In this document: in pieces, positions 47,406-57,477 of the stretch | Layout of the letters: each line of letters begins with the position of its first letter | Position numbering within the stretch: position 1 is the first letter of the stretch | Assembly: GCA_033032865.1 (NCBI GenBank) | Contig: JAWHQI010000148.1 | Coordinates: forward strand, 2,871,501-2,935,500 | Length of the DNA: 64,000 nucleotides | Source: Dactylorhiza incarnata | Taxonomy: Eukaryota; Streptophyta; Magnoliopsida; Asparagales; Orchidaceae | Direction: 5' to 3' | The notes under the pieces: generated by a model | The model's database searches: none | Told to the model about the DNA's origin: nothing | Seen by the model: the letters and a program-made list of their open reading frames with translations, nothing else | Program-made: the position numbers and the translations under genes

Positions 47406-49275
47406 CCTTTTGATAATAACAAATCCATTAATTATAAATCAGAGCATTAATATATATAAGCATGATAAACTACTTGTTTGTGTGTGAGAGTGATGACTTA
47501 GGATAATTATCGATTTTAGTATTTAAAATTGCTCCCCCTAATTACATGCTCCCCCTAAGTGAATGCTCCCTTAATATGTAAGTTATCATCTTAATTAATC
47601 ATGTTAGTTCTCATTAGGATAGCGGATCTTATTTATCATGTTAGTTCTCCCCCTTTTGATATTAGCAAAAGTGGGTAAGGAGGCAACACATAAAAGTTTT
47701 GATAATAAGATAAAGGCATGATCGAGCTTTTAGAGAAAAAGAAATGATAAGGAGTTTTTAGAATAATTTTCATAGAAATAAATCAGAGTTTTAGCATAAG
47801 TATGTACATAGAAAGAAATAATAATTTTTAGCTTTAAAAACAATAATATCACATTTACAATGCAAGTAAAAAAATGAGTTGGAGATCTTGATATAAGAAT
47901 GAAAAGAATACAAGGTAAATGTAATGTTGCGGAAGACTTATATAAAAGTGCAATCAAACATCTTTTTGTAAGACATGATGATTCACAAGATGTTTTTGTA
48001 AATCATTTTTCTTTGAAAAACTTATTTATGAAGTAACCAAGCATGAAAGAGATGTATGAAAGAGAGACTACTACGATGTTATTCAAATTCAGAAAGTCAA
48101 AACACACCAGACATTGTAGAAAGCATGCTAGGTTATCTAGTGCATTTTAGATATAAAAAGTATTATAGAATTAACATTAGGATCCAATACTCATGAGAAG
48201 AAGTATAATGGAAGATAATGATGTGCACAAAGTGTATTTTGAAAAGAGTAAACAAATGTTATAATAAATAATACAAGACAAATGTAGAGTAAAGTGCACA
48301 ATAAAACACAAACAATTTTACTTCCATACACTTTTATGCACAAAGAAAAATGTAAAACTACCAAGGTGCTTTGCACACACAATGCTCATTATGAATTATC
48401 AGGGTGCAAAGTAGTGCTTGGGGGATCACACAATTTTATTTTTATCAGTTTTGTTTTTAATCCGGTGTACATGAGAATAAGTGGTATATATTTTTGAAAT
48501 GAAGGTTTGCACAAGGCACTTTACTAATCTTTCCAAGGTGCTCAACCTCACAATGCTTATTAAGACTTATCAGGAAGTTCGAGTAGTGCTTGGTGGAGTT
48601 ATCTTTGTCAATTTTATTTCATTTTTTTTGTTTTGCACAAAGTTCTCCGATTACACTTGCTTTGCAAACCAATAACATTTTGAATGTACAACCACTTTTT
48701 TTATATTTAATAGTGCAAATAAATGTAGTGTAGGTAGGATACTTGTGCAAATTTAACTTATTGTACAATTATAGTACACTAGCAAGCATCTTTAGATTAA
48801 AAACATAAGTAAACTTTAGCCAAACAGTGACTGAAGAAATATCATTATCAACCATAAAACATTTACTCATACTTAGAGGCATGCTTAGCTTGGTTCTACA
48901 CTACTTTTACAATATAATTGATGCACATATGTTTTAGATATATCAAAGCATGATAAAAACAATGTTCAAGTATTTTTAAAAGATAAATTGGAACATTGTA
49001 GAAGTTCTAAAGATAGTTTTAAACATGCTTGATTTTCACAATAAAAGTCCATACATTTTTTTGTTGTTTTTGTGTTTTATATTTTTGTATTTGATTTTTG
49101 CATTTAGAAATAGAATTTGAACAAACAATTTTTTGTAATTTGGCTTTTGTAATTTTGTATTTGGATTTTTCAAAAATGAAATATAGTCAGAAGTGCAAAA
49201 ATAAATAGTACATATAATAAAGAATAAGTGTAGGTATTTTATAAAATTTAAAAAATACAAAAACGCAGAAAGGTA
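47406..49275 (-). other. 3' region of C, no genes
   Basis: The polypurine tract, split by D, continues here as CCCTTTT. The AT-rich DNA has CTCCCCCTTTTGAT strings and the two 61-bp units. Frames of 60-75 residues are low-complexity. This region parallels 8874-11000 in E and, in mirror image, 28300-29713 in K. Confidence 0.75.
48361..48593 (-). repeat. Two copies of the conserved 61-bp SIRE 3'-region unit in C
   Basis: Units 48361-48421 and 48533-48593, in the same order and spacing as in E. Both keep CCAAGG at one end and CTTGG at the other. The first has the altered core ATTATGAATTATCAGG. Confidence 0.8.
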
Positions 49276-49283
49276 CGATATTG

Positions 49284-49887
49284 CTAGCGCTAGCGATAGC
49301 GCTGGCGCTAGCGCTCCTTTAATTAAATCCCCTTTACCCTGTCATTTCGGCCATTGTCATTGAAGCTCTCTCGAAAAACCCGAGAAGATAACGCAGCCCA
49401 CTCATAGATCAAAGGTAAATCTTCATCATTTTTTTGTTTTAAACTTCGATTTTGATGTTGAAGAAGAAGATATTTGAAGTTATTAAGTGGTTTTAGAAAC
49501 TAGATCTACAATGCTTGATTCTTTTATTTTTGAAGAGAGGAACTAGAACAAATCTTCCTTATTTTTATGATTCTTGTTCTAAGTAGTTGATTTTGATGTT
49601 TGTGATGAAGATTTATGACCTCTTAAAAAACATTTGATGTTGATTATAGATCTAAAATGAATCTTCAAGATTTTTGTTTTTCATTTTGAATTTTGTATGA
49701 GGTTTTTTAGTTTTGATTTTGGCTTAGATTATGTAGGTTTCTTGCATCTAGCAATTTAGGATTTGGAAATCTTTTATTTTAGAGAGATCTTAATATTTCG
49801 GATCAGAGAACTAGCGTCGGCGCTACTGCAGGCACTAGTGCTAGCGCCGGGCGCTAGTGCTAGCGCTGGCGCTAGTGAATTTTGCAG
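49284..49887 (+). promoter_or_regulatory. Putative promoter, leader and intron of an antisense gene in C
   Basis: Palindromes of the TAGCGCTGGCGCTA type at 49284-49312 are followed by a TTTAATTAAAT stretch, echoing the palindrome-then-TATA layout of the LTRs. A leader with CTCTCTCGAAAAACCC follows. A possible splice donor AAAGGTAAATC lies near 49411 and an acceptor TTTTGCAG at 49880-49887, right before the ATG. A second palindrome cluster at 49805-49878 lies inside this putative intron. The splice assignment is inference. Confidence 0.45.
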
Positions 49888-50628
49888 ATGGCTCCTAGAT
49901 TAAAAGGAAAGAAAAGTGTGCAGCTGGCCGTGGAGGCTGCAGTAGTAGGTGTCCCATATTTCATGGAGTTTGATATGCCTCGATGCCACCACATCATGCA
50001 GCAATTTGCAACCTCCGAGGTGTTGAATTTGTTTCCTTCTAATGGGTTTTCTTCAGAGTTAGTACGAGATTTCTATATGCACTTCGAAGACCCATTGCAG
50101 ACTGATCTAGATGGAGGATTGCGGTCACAGGTGCAGGGACAAGTGGTTACTATCACCCATGAACAATTGAGGGCCGTGTTTGGATTGACGGAGCATCCAA
50201 ATCGGTTGGAGATAGTTGAGAAGTTTAGGGTAGATAGAGATTGGACTCCTGTGAACATGGTGCTTCATAATAGGGCATGCAGGTGTCTAATATCCTCTTT
50301 ATCGACACTCACAGTAGACACCCTAGTAGTTCAAGATGTATTACACCACATAATTATGCTGAAGTTGGGTGATATAGCGAAGGTCACAGCACAACTTAGC
50401 TCTGTGTCCTTTTTCATTTTGGAGGAGGAAAAGTTTGACGTGGCTGACTTATTACTTTCCTTGATTCGTTACTCATACAAGTTGCGTCAACCTTCTCGCC
50501 AGAGATATAACAACTTGCCCCTGGGTGGCATCATACAATTGGTCATTCAAAGGATGTACCCCTCTATTGAGATAGGTTTTTACTTGATAGACTGCTTTCC
50601 TCCTATCTATTGTACCTCACACCAATGA
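49888..50628 (+). CDS. Antisense ORF in C: putative plant transposon-associated protein
   Basis: Plus-strand frame, opposite to C, starting MAPRLKGKK at the ATG that follows a splice-acceptor-like TGCAG. It has 247 codons. The middle part (residues about 40-110), with VRDFYMHFEDP and VTITHEQLRAVFGL, resembles the putative plant transposon protein domain found in many retroelement-derived antisense ORFs; I recognise the pattern, not a specific family member. After TGA at 50626 the same frame continues, with a second TGA near 50707, to 50907. That extension includes a coiled-coil-like KMGERMTRVEKDVSGIKKMM segment, so the protein was probably longer. No catalytic motif is visible. Function is unknown. 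Confidence 0.55.
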   Translation: MAPRLKGKKSVQLAVEAAVVGVPYFMEFDMPRCHHIMQQFATSEVLNLFPSNGFSSELVRDFYMHFEDPLQTDLDGGLRSQVQGQVVTITHEQLRAVFGLTEHPNRLEIVEKFRVDRDWTPVNMVLHNRACRCLISSLSTLTVDTLVVQDVLHHIIMLKLGDIAKVTAQLSSVSFFILEEEKFDVADLLLSLIRYSYKLRQPSRQRYNNLPLGGIIQLVIQRMYPSIEIGFYLIDCFPPIYCTSHQ

Positions 50629-50966
50629 GCTACATCCCTCCTGAAGGAGCCATCAACATCTACTCGACCACCACTCCAACGAGGAGCATCATCCCGAGGG
50701 TCTTGAGATGATTCATTTGAGTCTTTTCGAGAAAAAATGGGAGAGCGGATGACAAGAGTGGAGAAAGATGTTTCTGGTATAAAGAAGATGATGAAGTTCA
50801 TTATCAAGGCATTAAAGCTAAATCCATCTACACCAGAGCGAAGGGAGTGGGATAGCCCAGTACAGGATCCACCGCGTCATTTGATTCAGAGGAGTCGCAG
50901 AAGATGATCTCCAAGTGCCAGTGTGCAGGAGCTAGACGAAATAGAGTAGAGGAGTAGGAGTGACCT

Positions 50967-53900
50967 TGTAACATCCCCAATCCTTCTAGACCCCTAGATG
51001 GTGTTAAGGCATGGGTGGTGTGCAGAGTGGCCACTAAGGCCCTTGGGCCAAGTGGAGTGTGCTAAGTGCACACCAAGGGCACAAAATCAACATGGCCCAA
51101 TACTACTCCCTTAGGCCAATTGACCCTCAATTCACCAAATTGACCTCCCCCATACCACCCTAACCACTAAGGAAGACCATTACCATGGAAATTGCACTTG
51201 GGTGGGACCCAATTGAATGAAATTGACCAAAGTCAACAATAGGTCAACATTAACCAAACCAAGTCAATTAGGGTTCAATTGACCCTCAAATGTTCAAATT
51301 GACCTTACCACTACACCCTAAACACCTTAAGGAACCCAATGGACCAAAAAGCCCCATCATGGTGGGACCAATTGACCCCAATTGACCAAAGTCAAACCTT
51401 ACCCAATTTTGTTCAAATCTACCCCCTCTGACTAAATTGAACCAATTGGAGCCCCACCATGGACCAACCAACATTGGGTAGTGACAAGGGACCCAAGACC
51501 ATCAAGTGGGCCCATCCCACTCATCTTATTGACCAAGTCAAAGTCAAAGTCAACTCTAGCTCAATCATGGTCAACATAGCCCAATTTAAGTGACTTAGCC
51601 CTCATACACTTGAACCAAATCAAGCCTTGGGACCCCCACATCAATTGATGACCAGGATGACCATGGCAGCTGGCTAAACCTAGGTGAGTCCATGTCACCA
51701 CCTTTGATTTAGGAGAAAAGGAGGAGAGAGAAGAAGGGAACCAAAAGGGAAAAGCAAAAGCACCCTCCCCTCCTTCCACACTCAACCCCAATCAGTCTAG
51801 GGGGCATCCCTGATTGCTGTTGTTCTGGGCTGGACCCAGAGGGAAGCAGGAGGCAGTAGGGAGAAGGACAAGTGGCCGGCCAAGCCTTCCCCTTGAGCTT
51901 GAAATTCAAAACTGTCTATACAAGCCTCCTCCTTCCCAACTGACCACTCCATCAGCTTCAGAAGGGAGAAAGCAGTCGGGAGCGACACCTGGAGCTAAGG
52001 AAAAGGTGGAGAATGGAGGATTTGGGCATGGCCGCCGGAGACATCAACTTCCATGGTGAACCGCCGCCGGAGCCGCCTCCACGCCCCAATCTCGGTTCAT
52101 TTCTCCTCCCCTCCTCTCATGCTAGCTTCCCATCACGAAAGATTGAAGGATCGGGCTCAATTGAGCCCGAATCCATCCATCGATTTCATAGAAATCGGCT
52201 CGATTTGAGCCACCCAGGATCGCCGGAATACCCCCCCCCCCCTCCAGCCGCCATGTCGCCGGGAGTTGCGGCCCCGACCACCACGAAGGTGGTGGCGGTG
52301 GTGGCCGGCCGTGATGGCCACCAGGTGGCAGGGAAAGGAGGAGGAAAGTCGGCCAAGTGCGGATCAATCTTGACCGTCGGCTCGAGGAGGAAGACGACGC
52401 GCCTTCCCTTGATCTGCGCCAAGATTCGTGCGCCGTATGATAGGGTAATCTATATCTCATGGGGATTTAAATAAATGAATAGTGTTGTTTATGTCACACT
52501 TATTTAGTCAACTTCAAGCTAGATTTTGAAGGCCTTAGAGGACATAAATCAAAAAGTTGCCTGATACAACTCTTGTAGGGCTTGATGCCCCCTTTAATTT
52601 GACACCTTAATCATCTCATTTGGTTAAGTGGCCTGACTACAACACTCCATTTAGTGAGGCTGGTCCTTGTAATATCCAGAAATTAAAATGGTCGCCCACT
52701 CAAATTTAACCATCCAAATGGCTTGATATTTGAAACATAGATGTATCTGACCTAGAGCTAGGTTATGCCAAAATCTCAGAATTTTTGGAGTTACTTTTTC
52801 TATAGTTTTTATCTTAAATTAGAAAATGAAATTAATGGTTTATGGTTGGCTATATGCACCCAACTACCCCCCAAAATTTGGTGGCATGATGGTTAGGCCT
52901 TGTGTAAACTCAGGTAGAAAACTTAGACCCATAGGAGCTCTGGCCATGGGTGGATTCACCATTGAAGGGCCTAGGGTTATTGTTCTTGGTGTGCCAATAG
53001 CAAGAATGGGCATTATATTGATTTGACCCTTCTTGGCTTACTATGTGCCACTGAAGTTGTGCATGGTGGGTCACCATGGGGTTTTCTTTATCATCCTTGG
53101 GATGAGAGGGATCTTTGGGAGCAAAAATCCCTAGGGTTTTCATTTAATTCTTGTGTTTAATTAATTCAAAAGCTATGATATTCTGCCAATTTCATTCAGT
53201 CCACTTAAACAATTATTTAATACCTCTTAATGGCTGATTTAGAACAAGTGCCCAACATGAGAGTTGTAGGCCTTGGTCTTAACTTTCATTTGGCCTTGAG
53301 TTTAGGTCATTTGGTGACCTACAGCTCCCTAGGGAGCTGTTTTACTAGGACTGGTCCTACACTAGGTCAGTCCATTAGAAAAATTGCCTAAGTCAAACCC
53401 CTCCATCTTTAGAGCTGTGATTTTAACCATGGATTGGTATACCGTAGGGGCACCCCCTGCCAAAGGGGCATCCCTTGGTGGACTCTTTTACCAAGGATTT
53501 TTATGGTAACTAGAATATTTAAATTAAGTTGATTTTTGGAGCATATGATGTCCAAATGACACCAAACTTTGGTGGGTGGCTCTTTGGTATATGTGTAGTG
53601 CCTACCTAAAATTTCACTCCATTTGGAGTTGATTTGCTATGGTAAATTTGAAACCCTAATGAGGACCTTTAAGGGTCAAAGTAGGGTTTGCATCAATTTG
53701 AGGAGTTGAGTGTGTTAACCTCCTCCCATCTGTTGGATATGTTGGTATGGACATGAAAATGCTTGAGGCTCACCCTAATGGTCCATTTGGAGCCATTATG
53801 GTGGTGTGACCTAAAACCCTAAGGGTGAACCCTTAAGGGTGCAAGGTGGGGTTTTGAGAGGAACCTAGGATAAAATGTTCTTGCCATGGCTTAAGACTTT

Positions 53901-56053
53901 GTGGATATGTTTGTGGGGGCATTAAATGTCTTAGGAAATTTAAATGGGAATTTTAGAGGCATTTCAGTATTTTCTACCTAAAAAATGAAATAGCCACCCC
54001 TTTTCTTAATAAATCGAAATGCATGGTCATAGGACCTTGTATGGTGTTGAAACTCCATCAGTGGCTGATTAGGGATGAAGTTGTACAATGGTAATTTTGT
54101 TATAATTTATTGAGGTGTTATTCCTTATGTAAGAAATTTTAAGTACTTGCTATCTTAGGTGAATTTAATTTTGAAAAATATCAAATCATGGGGCAAAAAT
54201 GTGATATTTGGTTAACTGTCATTAAATGATATTATATACCCATGATAATTTTTTGGAAGCTATTGGAATTGTATGTCACATACTTCATGTAGGAATTGAG
54301 ATTTACATCACTTGAGTATTTAATCTTTTTAAAATGTCAAATCACTTGGTAATGACACATTCTTCTGGAAAAGGACTCTAGGTCCCCATATGAACATTGG
54401 GTAATTTCTGTAGAATTTTCAGAATTGAAATTACTATTTTTCCTAATTATAGTGGCATTTTGGTAATTATACAATTATGATGTTATGGTAGGCCAAATGA
54501 CATCCTAGGGTCATGATACTCAGTGAACCACCTTTATTTGGGATATTACCTTACTGATAATTTTCATGTAACATGAGGAATCATTTTGAGGGTTGTTCAT
54601 GTGTAATTTGGCTTAAGTCCTTAACTATATTGAATTAAAATAAATACCAAATTAATTTGGAAAATTATGGAAATTGGACAATACCTTATTAAGGTCAGTA
54701 GTAGCCTAGGATAATTATACCAGACCCTGGAGATGAGGTTTTAGAGGAATTCCCTTATGGGGTTGAGGGATAGTTCAAATTGGTGGACTCTGGTTTGTAA
54801 AAACTGAATTTGGTGGACTGCGTTTAGTAAAAACAGAATTTGGAGTTTTTGACAATTTAGATCCCTAAGTAGTGGGTAGGTGTTATACCCAATCAGTAAA
54901 TGAGATATAGCCCACCAGGATTCAAGGAGGGTCAATTCTAGGGATAGTTGTGAGGTTGTGCTGAGGTCATTGTAGAAGGAAAGGAGGTACGTCAAACCCA
55001 ATTGAGTGGGACGGGGGGGATGAGCTAAATCACTTTACTATATGAAATGATTAAGGATGAACCAAGTGTTATCCATCAACTAAAATAATTATCTTGAAGA
55101 GGATTGTGGGGTTGAGCCCATTGATCTGTAGTACCGTTAGGGGCCCCTTACGGAGTACACCGCGGGAAGTCCAAGATTCACTCTAAATATAACACGAACT
55201 AAATTGTAGGCAAGAGTAGCCTAAGTGGATATGCAGACTGGTATGGATCTCCTCAGTGAAGGAGGTGGGTTGGATCAGCTGGTGTGTTAGTCCCTGAGCT
55301 GGAAGCTCGGGTGGACAGGTTAACACCTATTACTTATTCAAATAGTGGCGAGTCTTCGGTACTAGGCTAGTCGTGTCACCGACGGTAGTACGTTGACTCA
55401 GGTGAGGGTGAGGTTTAGAGGGCCGGTAAGTTTGAATACCGTGGTCTGGAGGACAATCCCTAATAACCCACCCCGACCTTAAAGTCTGGTGGATTCCAGC
55501 AAGAGTACGCAGGAGCTCCGCTGTTGTGTTATTAGCGTTGAGGCATACATGAGGTCTAGGCTTGGTAGTGACCATACCCGCCTAGGATGTGGAGTGCCCG
55601 ATCCACTGCCACCGTGAGCCACGACGGTCGGTACCCGAAAGGTTGGCTTCCTTTCAAACAAATTGGGAACTATAAAGGTCTGTGCGCATAGAGTCGTGTG
55701 GGTGAGTCACATTGCATAAATTCATTAAAACATCATAACCATAGCATAACATAACATACACATAGCATACTCCCATCATATAAATTAGTATGGGCTCTTT
55801 TATATGATGGGTTTCCTGGACGTCTTAACTTATATGTCGTATGGGCGTTCATATAAGTTAAGGTACGAATCTGTGATGGTAGTTTCGATTTACTTACTGC
55901 ACTGCTTTTCTTTCCATTTACTGCTTACTTCATTGCTCTACATTACAGATAGAGCCAGCGCTAACTGGTAGCGCCAGCAGACAGTGTCCAATGAACATGT
56001 GTTCAAATACCTATATTATTACACAACTTGAAACTAGTTTCCCTCAGGTCTGT
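50967..56053 (+). mobile_element. G: long Tekay-like LTR (solo or truncated) inside C
   Basis: It starts TGTAACATCCCCAATCC, close to the H LTR start TGTAAGACCCCCAATC. A TATA-like TCTATACAAG at 51915-51924 precedes a GC-rich leader (51930-52470) with a 12-C run at 52231-52242. About 3.5 kb of AT-richer DNA follows, then a conserved-looking stretch at about 55130-55650. There is no pol frame or primer site. The right edge is set only by the point where C's 5' LTR resumes. No matching target duplication was found, so deletion is likely. The 153-residue Pro-rich frame at 52013-52474 belongs to the LTR leader and is not called as a gene. Confidence 0.5.
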
Positions 56054-57088
56054 AAGTATATTTTGATTATCTTTGAAATAATGCGTGAATAAGAAAGTAA
56101 GAAATCAAACAAAATAATTAAAATAAAGTGGAGACATGTTTTATTAATATGAAATAAGGTTTTACAACAATTGATTTCTATAACGCTAGAAATCGGTGGC
56201 GAATAATAGTAAGCTCGTTTTTTTTCTATCCGGACTCGCATCCCCACAAACCGGTGGCCCTAGCCTATCCTTCTCCGGATTCGGCCTCAAGCCGCTCTAG
56301 CCAATCCAACCCCGAATATGGCCTTAAGCACCACCTAGACCTAACCTAGATCTAGTCGCCAACATGAGGCGAATTTCTGTCCTAAGTCCTACCCAGACCT
56401 AGTCGCCAACACGAGGTGAATTCTCTAACAGTTTACAAGAAATATGAAATGATAATAAAAAAAACTCCCTCTTGAAGAACTTCTGAAGTTGGAGACAAAG
56501 ATCCGTCGTAGAATAAGCATTGTAGAAGCGGACATCGTTTGGATCCGGTGTGAACAGATTCTCCTTTAGAAATCCGCAGAGCTTTGGTAGGACATCAACT
56601 TTTGGCCAAATCAGCCTCTGGAATTCTAGCACTCAATCTCTCTCTCTCTCTCTCTCTGATGTCCATGTGAAACGAAAGAAGAGGGGTCCAATTTATAGCC
56701 TCATCGCTAGCACCTGCGCTAGCGCTACCACCGGCGCTATCCCGTATTAAGCATTATTCTGCGTGGGGGAATCTTCAATCTGAGGAAACATTTCTCTCTT
56801 GCCTTCTGTGCTCTGCGCTACCGCCTGCGCTATCCAGTACCGCCAGGCCCTAGCTCCTTCTATATGTGCTCCGAAATTGCGCTAATCATCGCTAGCGCCG
56901 GGCGCTAGGTGCTACCGCCGGCGCTAGTGGGCATGTTGGATTTGTTGGCTCAATTTTGGGGGCAACCTTCTTATGTAATCCTTGAGTCATATGGACCTTG
57001 TTTCCTGCACACTTAAACACACAAGATCTAATACACATAGGATTTATTATTCTCAAACCAAGGAGATGCGGAAGACCATGTTCCAACT
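56054..57088 (-). repeat. 5' LTR of C, inner edge missing
   Basis: Matches 35295-36295 and ends GTTCCAACT. The TATA box on the minus strand (GGCTATAAATTGG, 56688-56700) is directly preceded by palindromes at 56704-56743. A 17-mer with CTAGCGCC and GGCGCTAG arms is at 56892-56908. A (TC)n tract lies at 56637-56658. Confidence 0.85.
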
Positions 57089-57093
57089 TTTTC

Positions 57094-57472
57094 GACTGGC
57101 CGAGGGGTCTTAATCGATCAACCTAAGGTTAGTTGGTAGTATTCCTCGAGAGAGGTGCTATCATGTTTTGGAAACCTCCATAGTTAAGTTTGTCTAAATC
57201 AGTTTCCTATGAATTCTAGATTTACGAAATATTTTACTTATGAAGGATTTTCGATCAAATGTTTCTTTCTTTCTTTTTATTATTCTTTTCATTAAACCAA
57301 TTATTATTTCCTATAAAATAATATTAATTTGCGTTAGTAGAAGTAATCAACAGACCGGTGGAATACGACACGTGATATTTATCTATAAATATCCTATGCT
57401 ATGAACGATAGGTGATCTTGCCTATTGTTCGTAGAATTTGGAGAAATAATTTATCCAAAATTTTACGTATCA
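57094..57472 (+). repeat. 3' LTR of B, last part
   Basis: Continues from 35211 after C: GACTGGCCGAGGG to TATCA. It matches 21210-21539 plus 31092-31136. Confidence 0.9.
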
Positions 57473-57477
57473 CACCG

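Larger units (their letters stand above)
35212..57088 (-). mobile_element. Element C: SIRE-like Copia element, gag-pol missing, contains D and G
   Basis: The left edge reads TATTGGATC (usual TGTTGGATC with one change) and the right edge GTTCCAACT. The flanks are GTTTC at 35207-35211 and TTTTC at 57089-57093, a duplication with one mismatch. The 3' LTR is 35212-36295 and the 5' LTR remnant is 56054-57088. Between them lie D, a SIRE 3' region, an antisense ORF and G. No gag, protease, integrase or reverse transcriptase is left, and the inner edge of the 5' LTR is also gone, so a deletion accompanies the G junction. Confidence 0.8.
20024..57472 (+). mobile_element. Element B: Athila-style LTR element with only a gag-like frame, duplication CACCG
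   Basis: LTRs start TGATAGTACATT (20024 and 34049) and end TATCA (31136 and 57472). CACCG flanks the whole unit at 20019-20023 and 57473-57477. Excluding K and C, the LTRs are about 1561 and 1542 bases and the internal region is only 2.9 kb. The primer site is of Athila style. No protease, reverse transcriptase or integrase is seen, so B was probably non-autonomous when it inserted. K sits in its 5' LTR and C in its 3' LTR. Confidence 0.9.

Noticed and set aside
52013..52474. 153-codon Pro-rich frame in G
   Set aside because: It lies in the GC-rich leader of an LTR, crosses a 12-C run and has competing frames on both strands with no recognisable domain.
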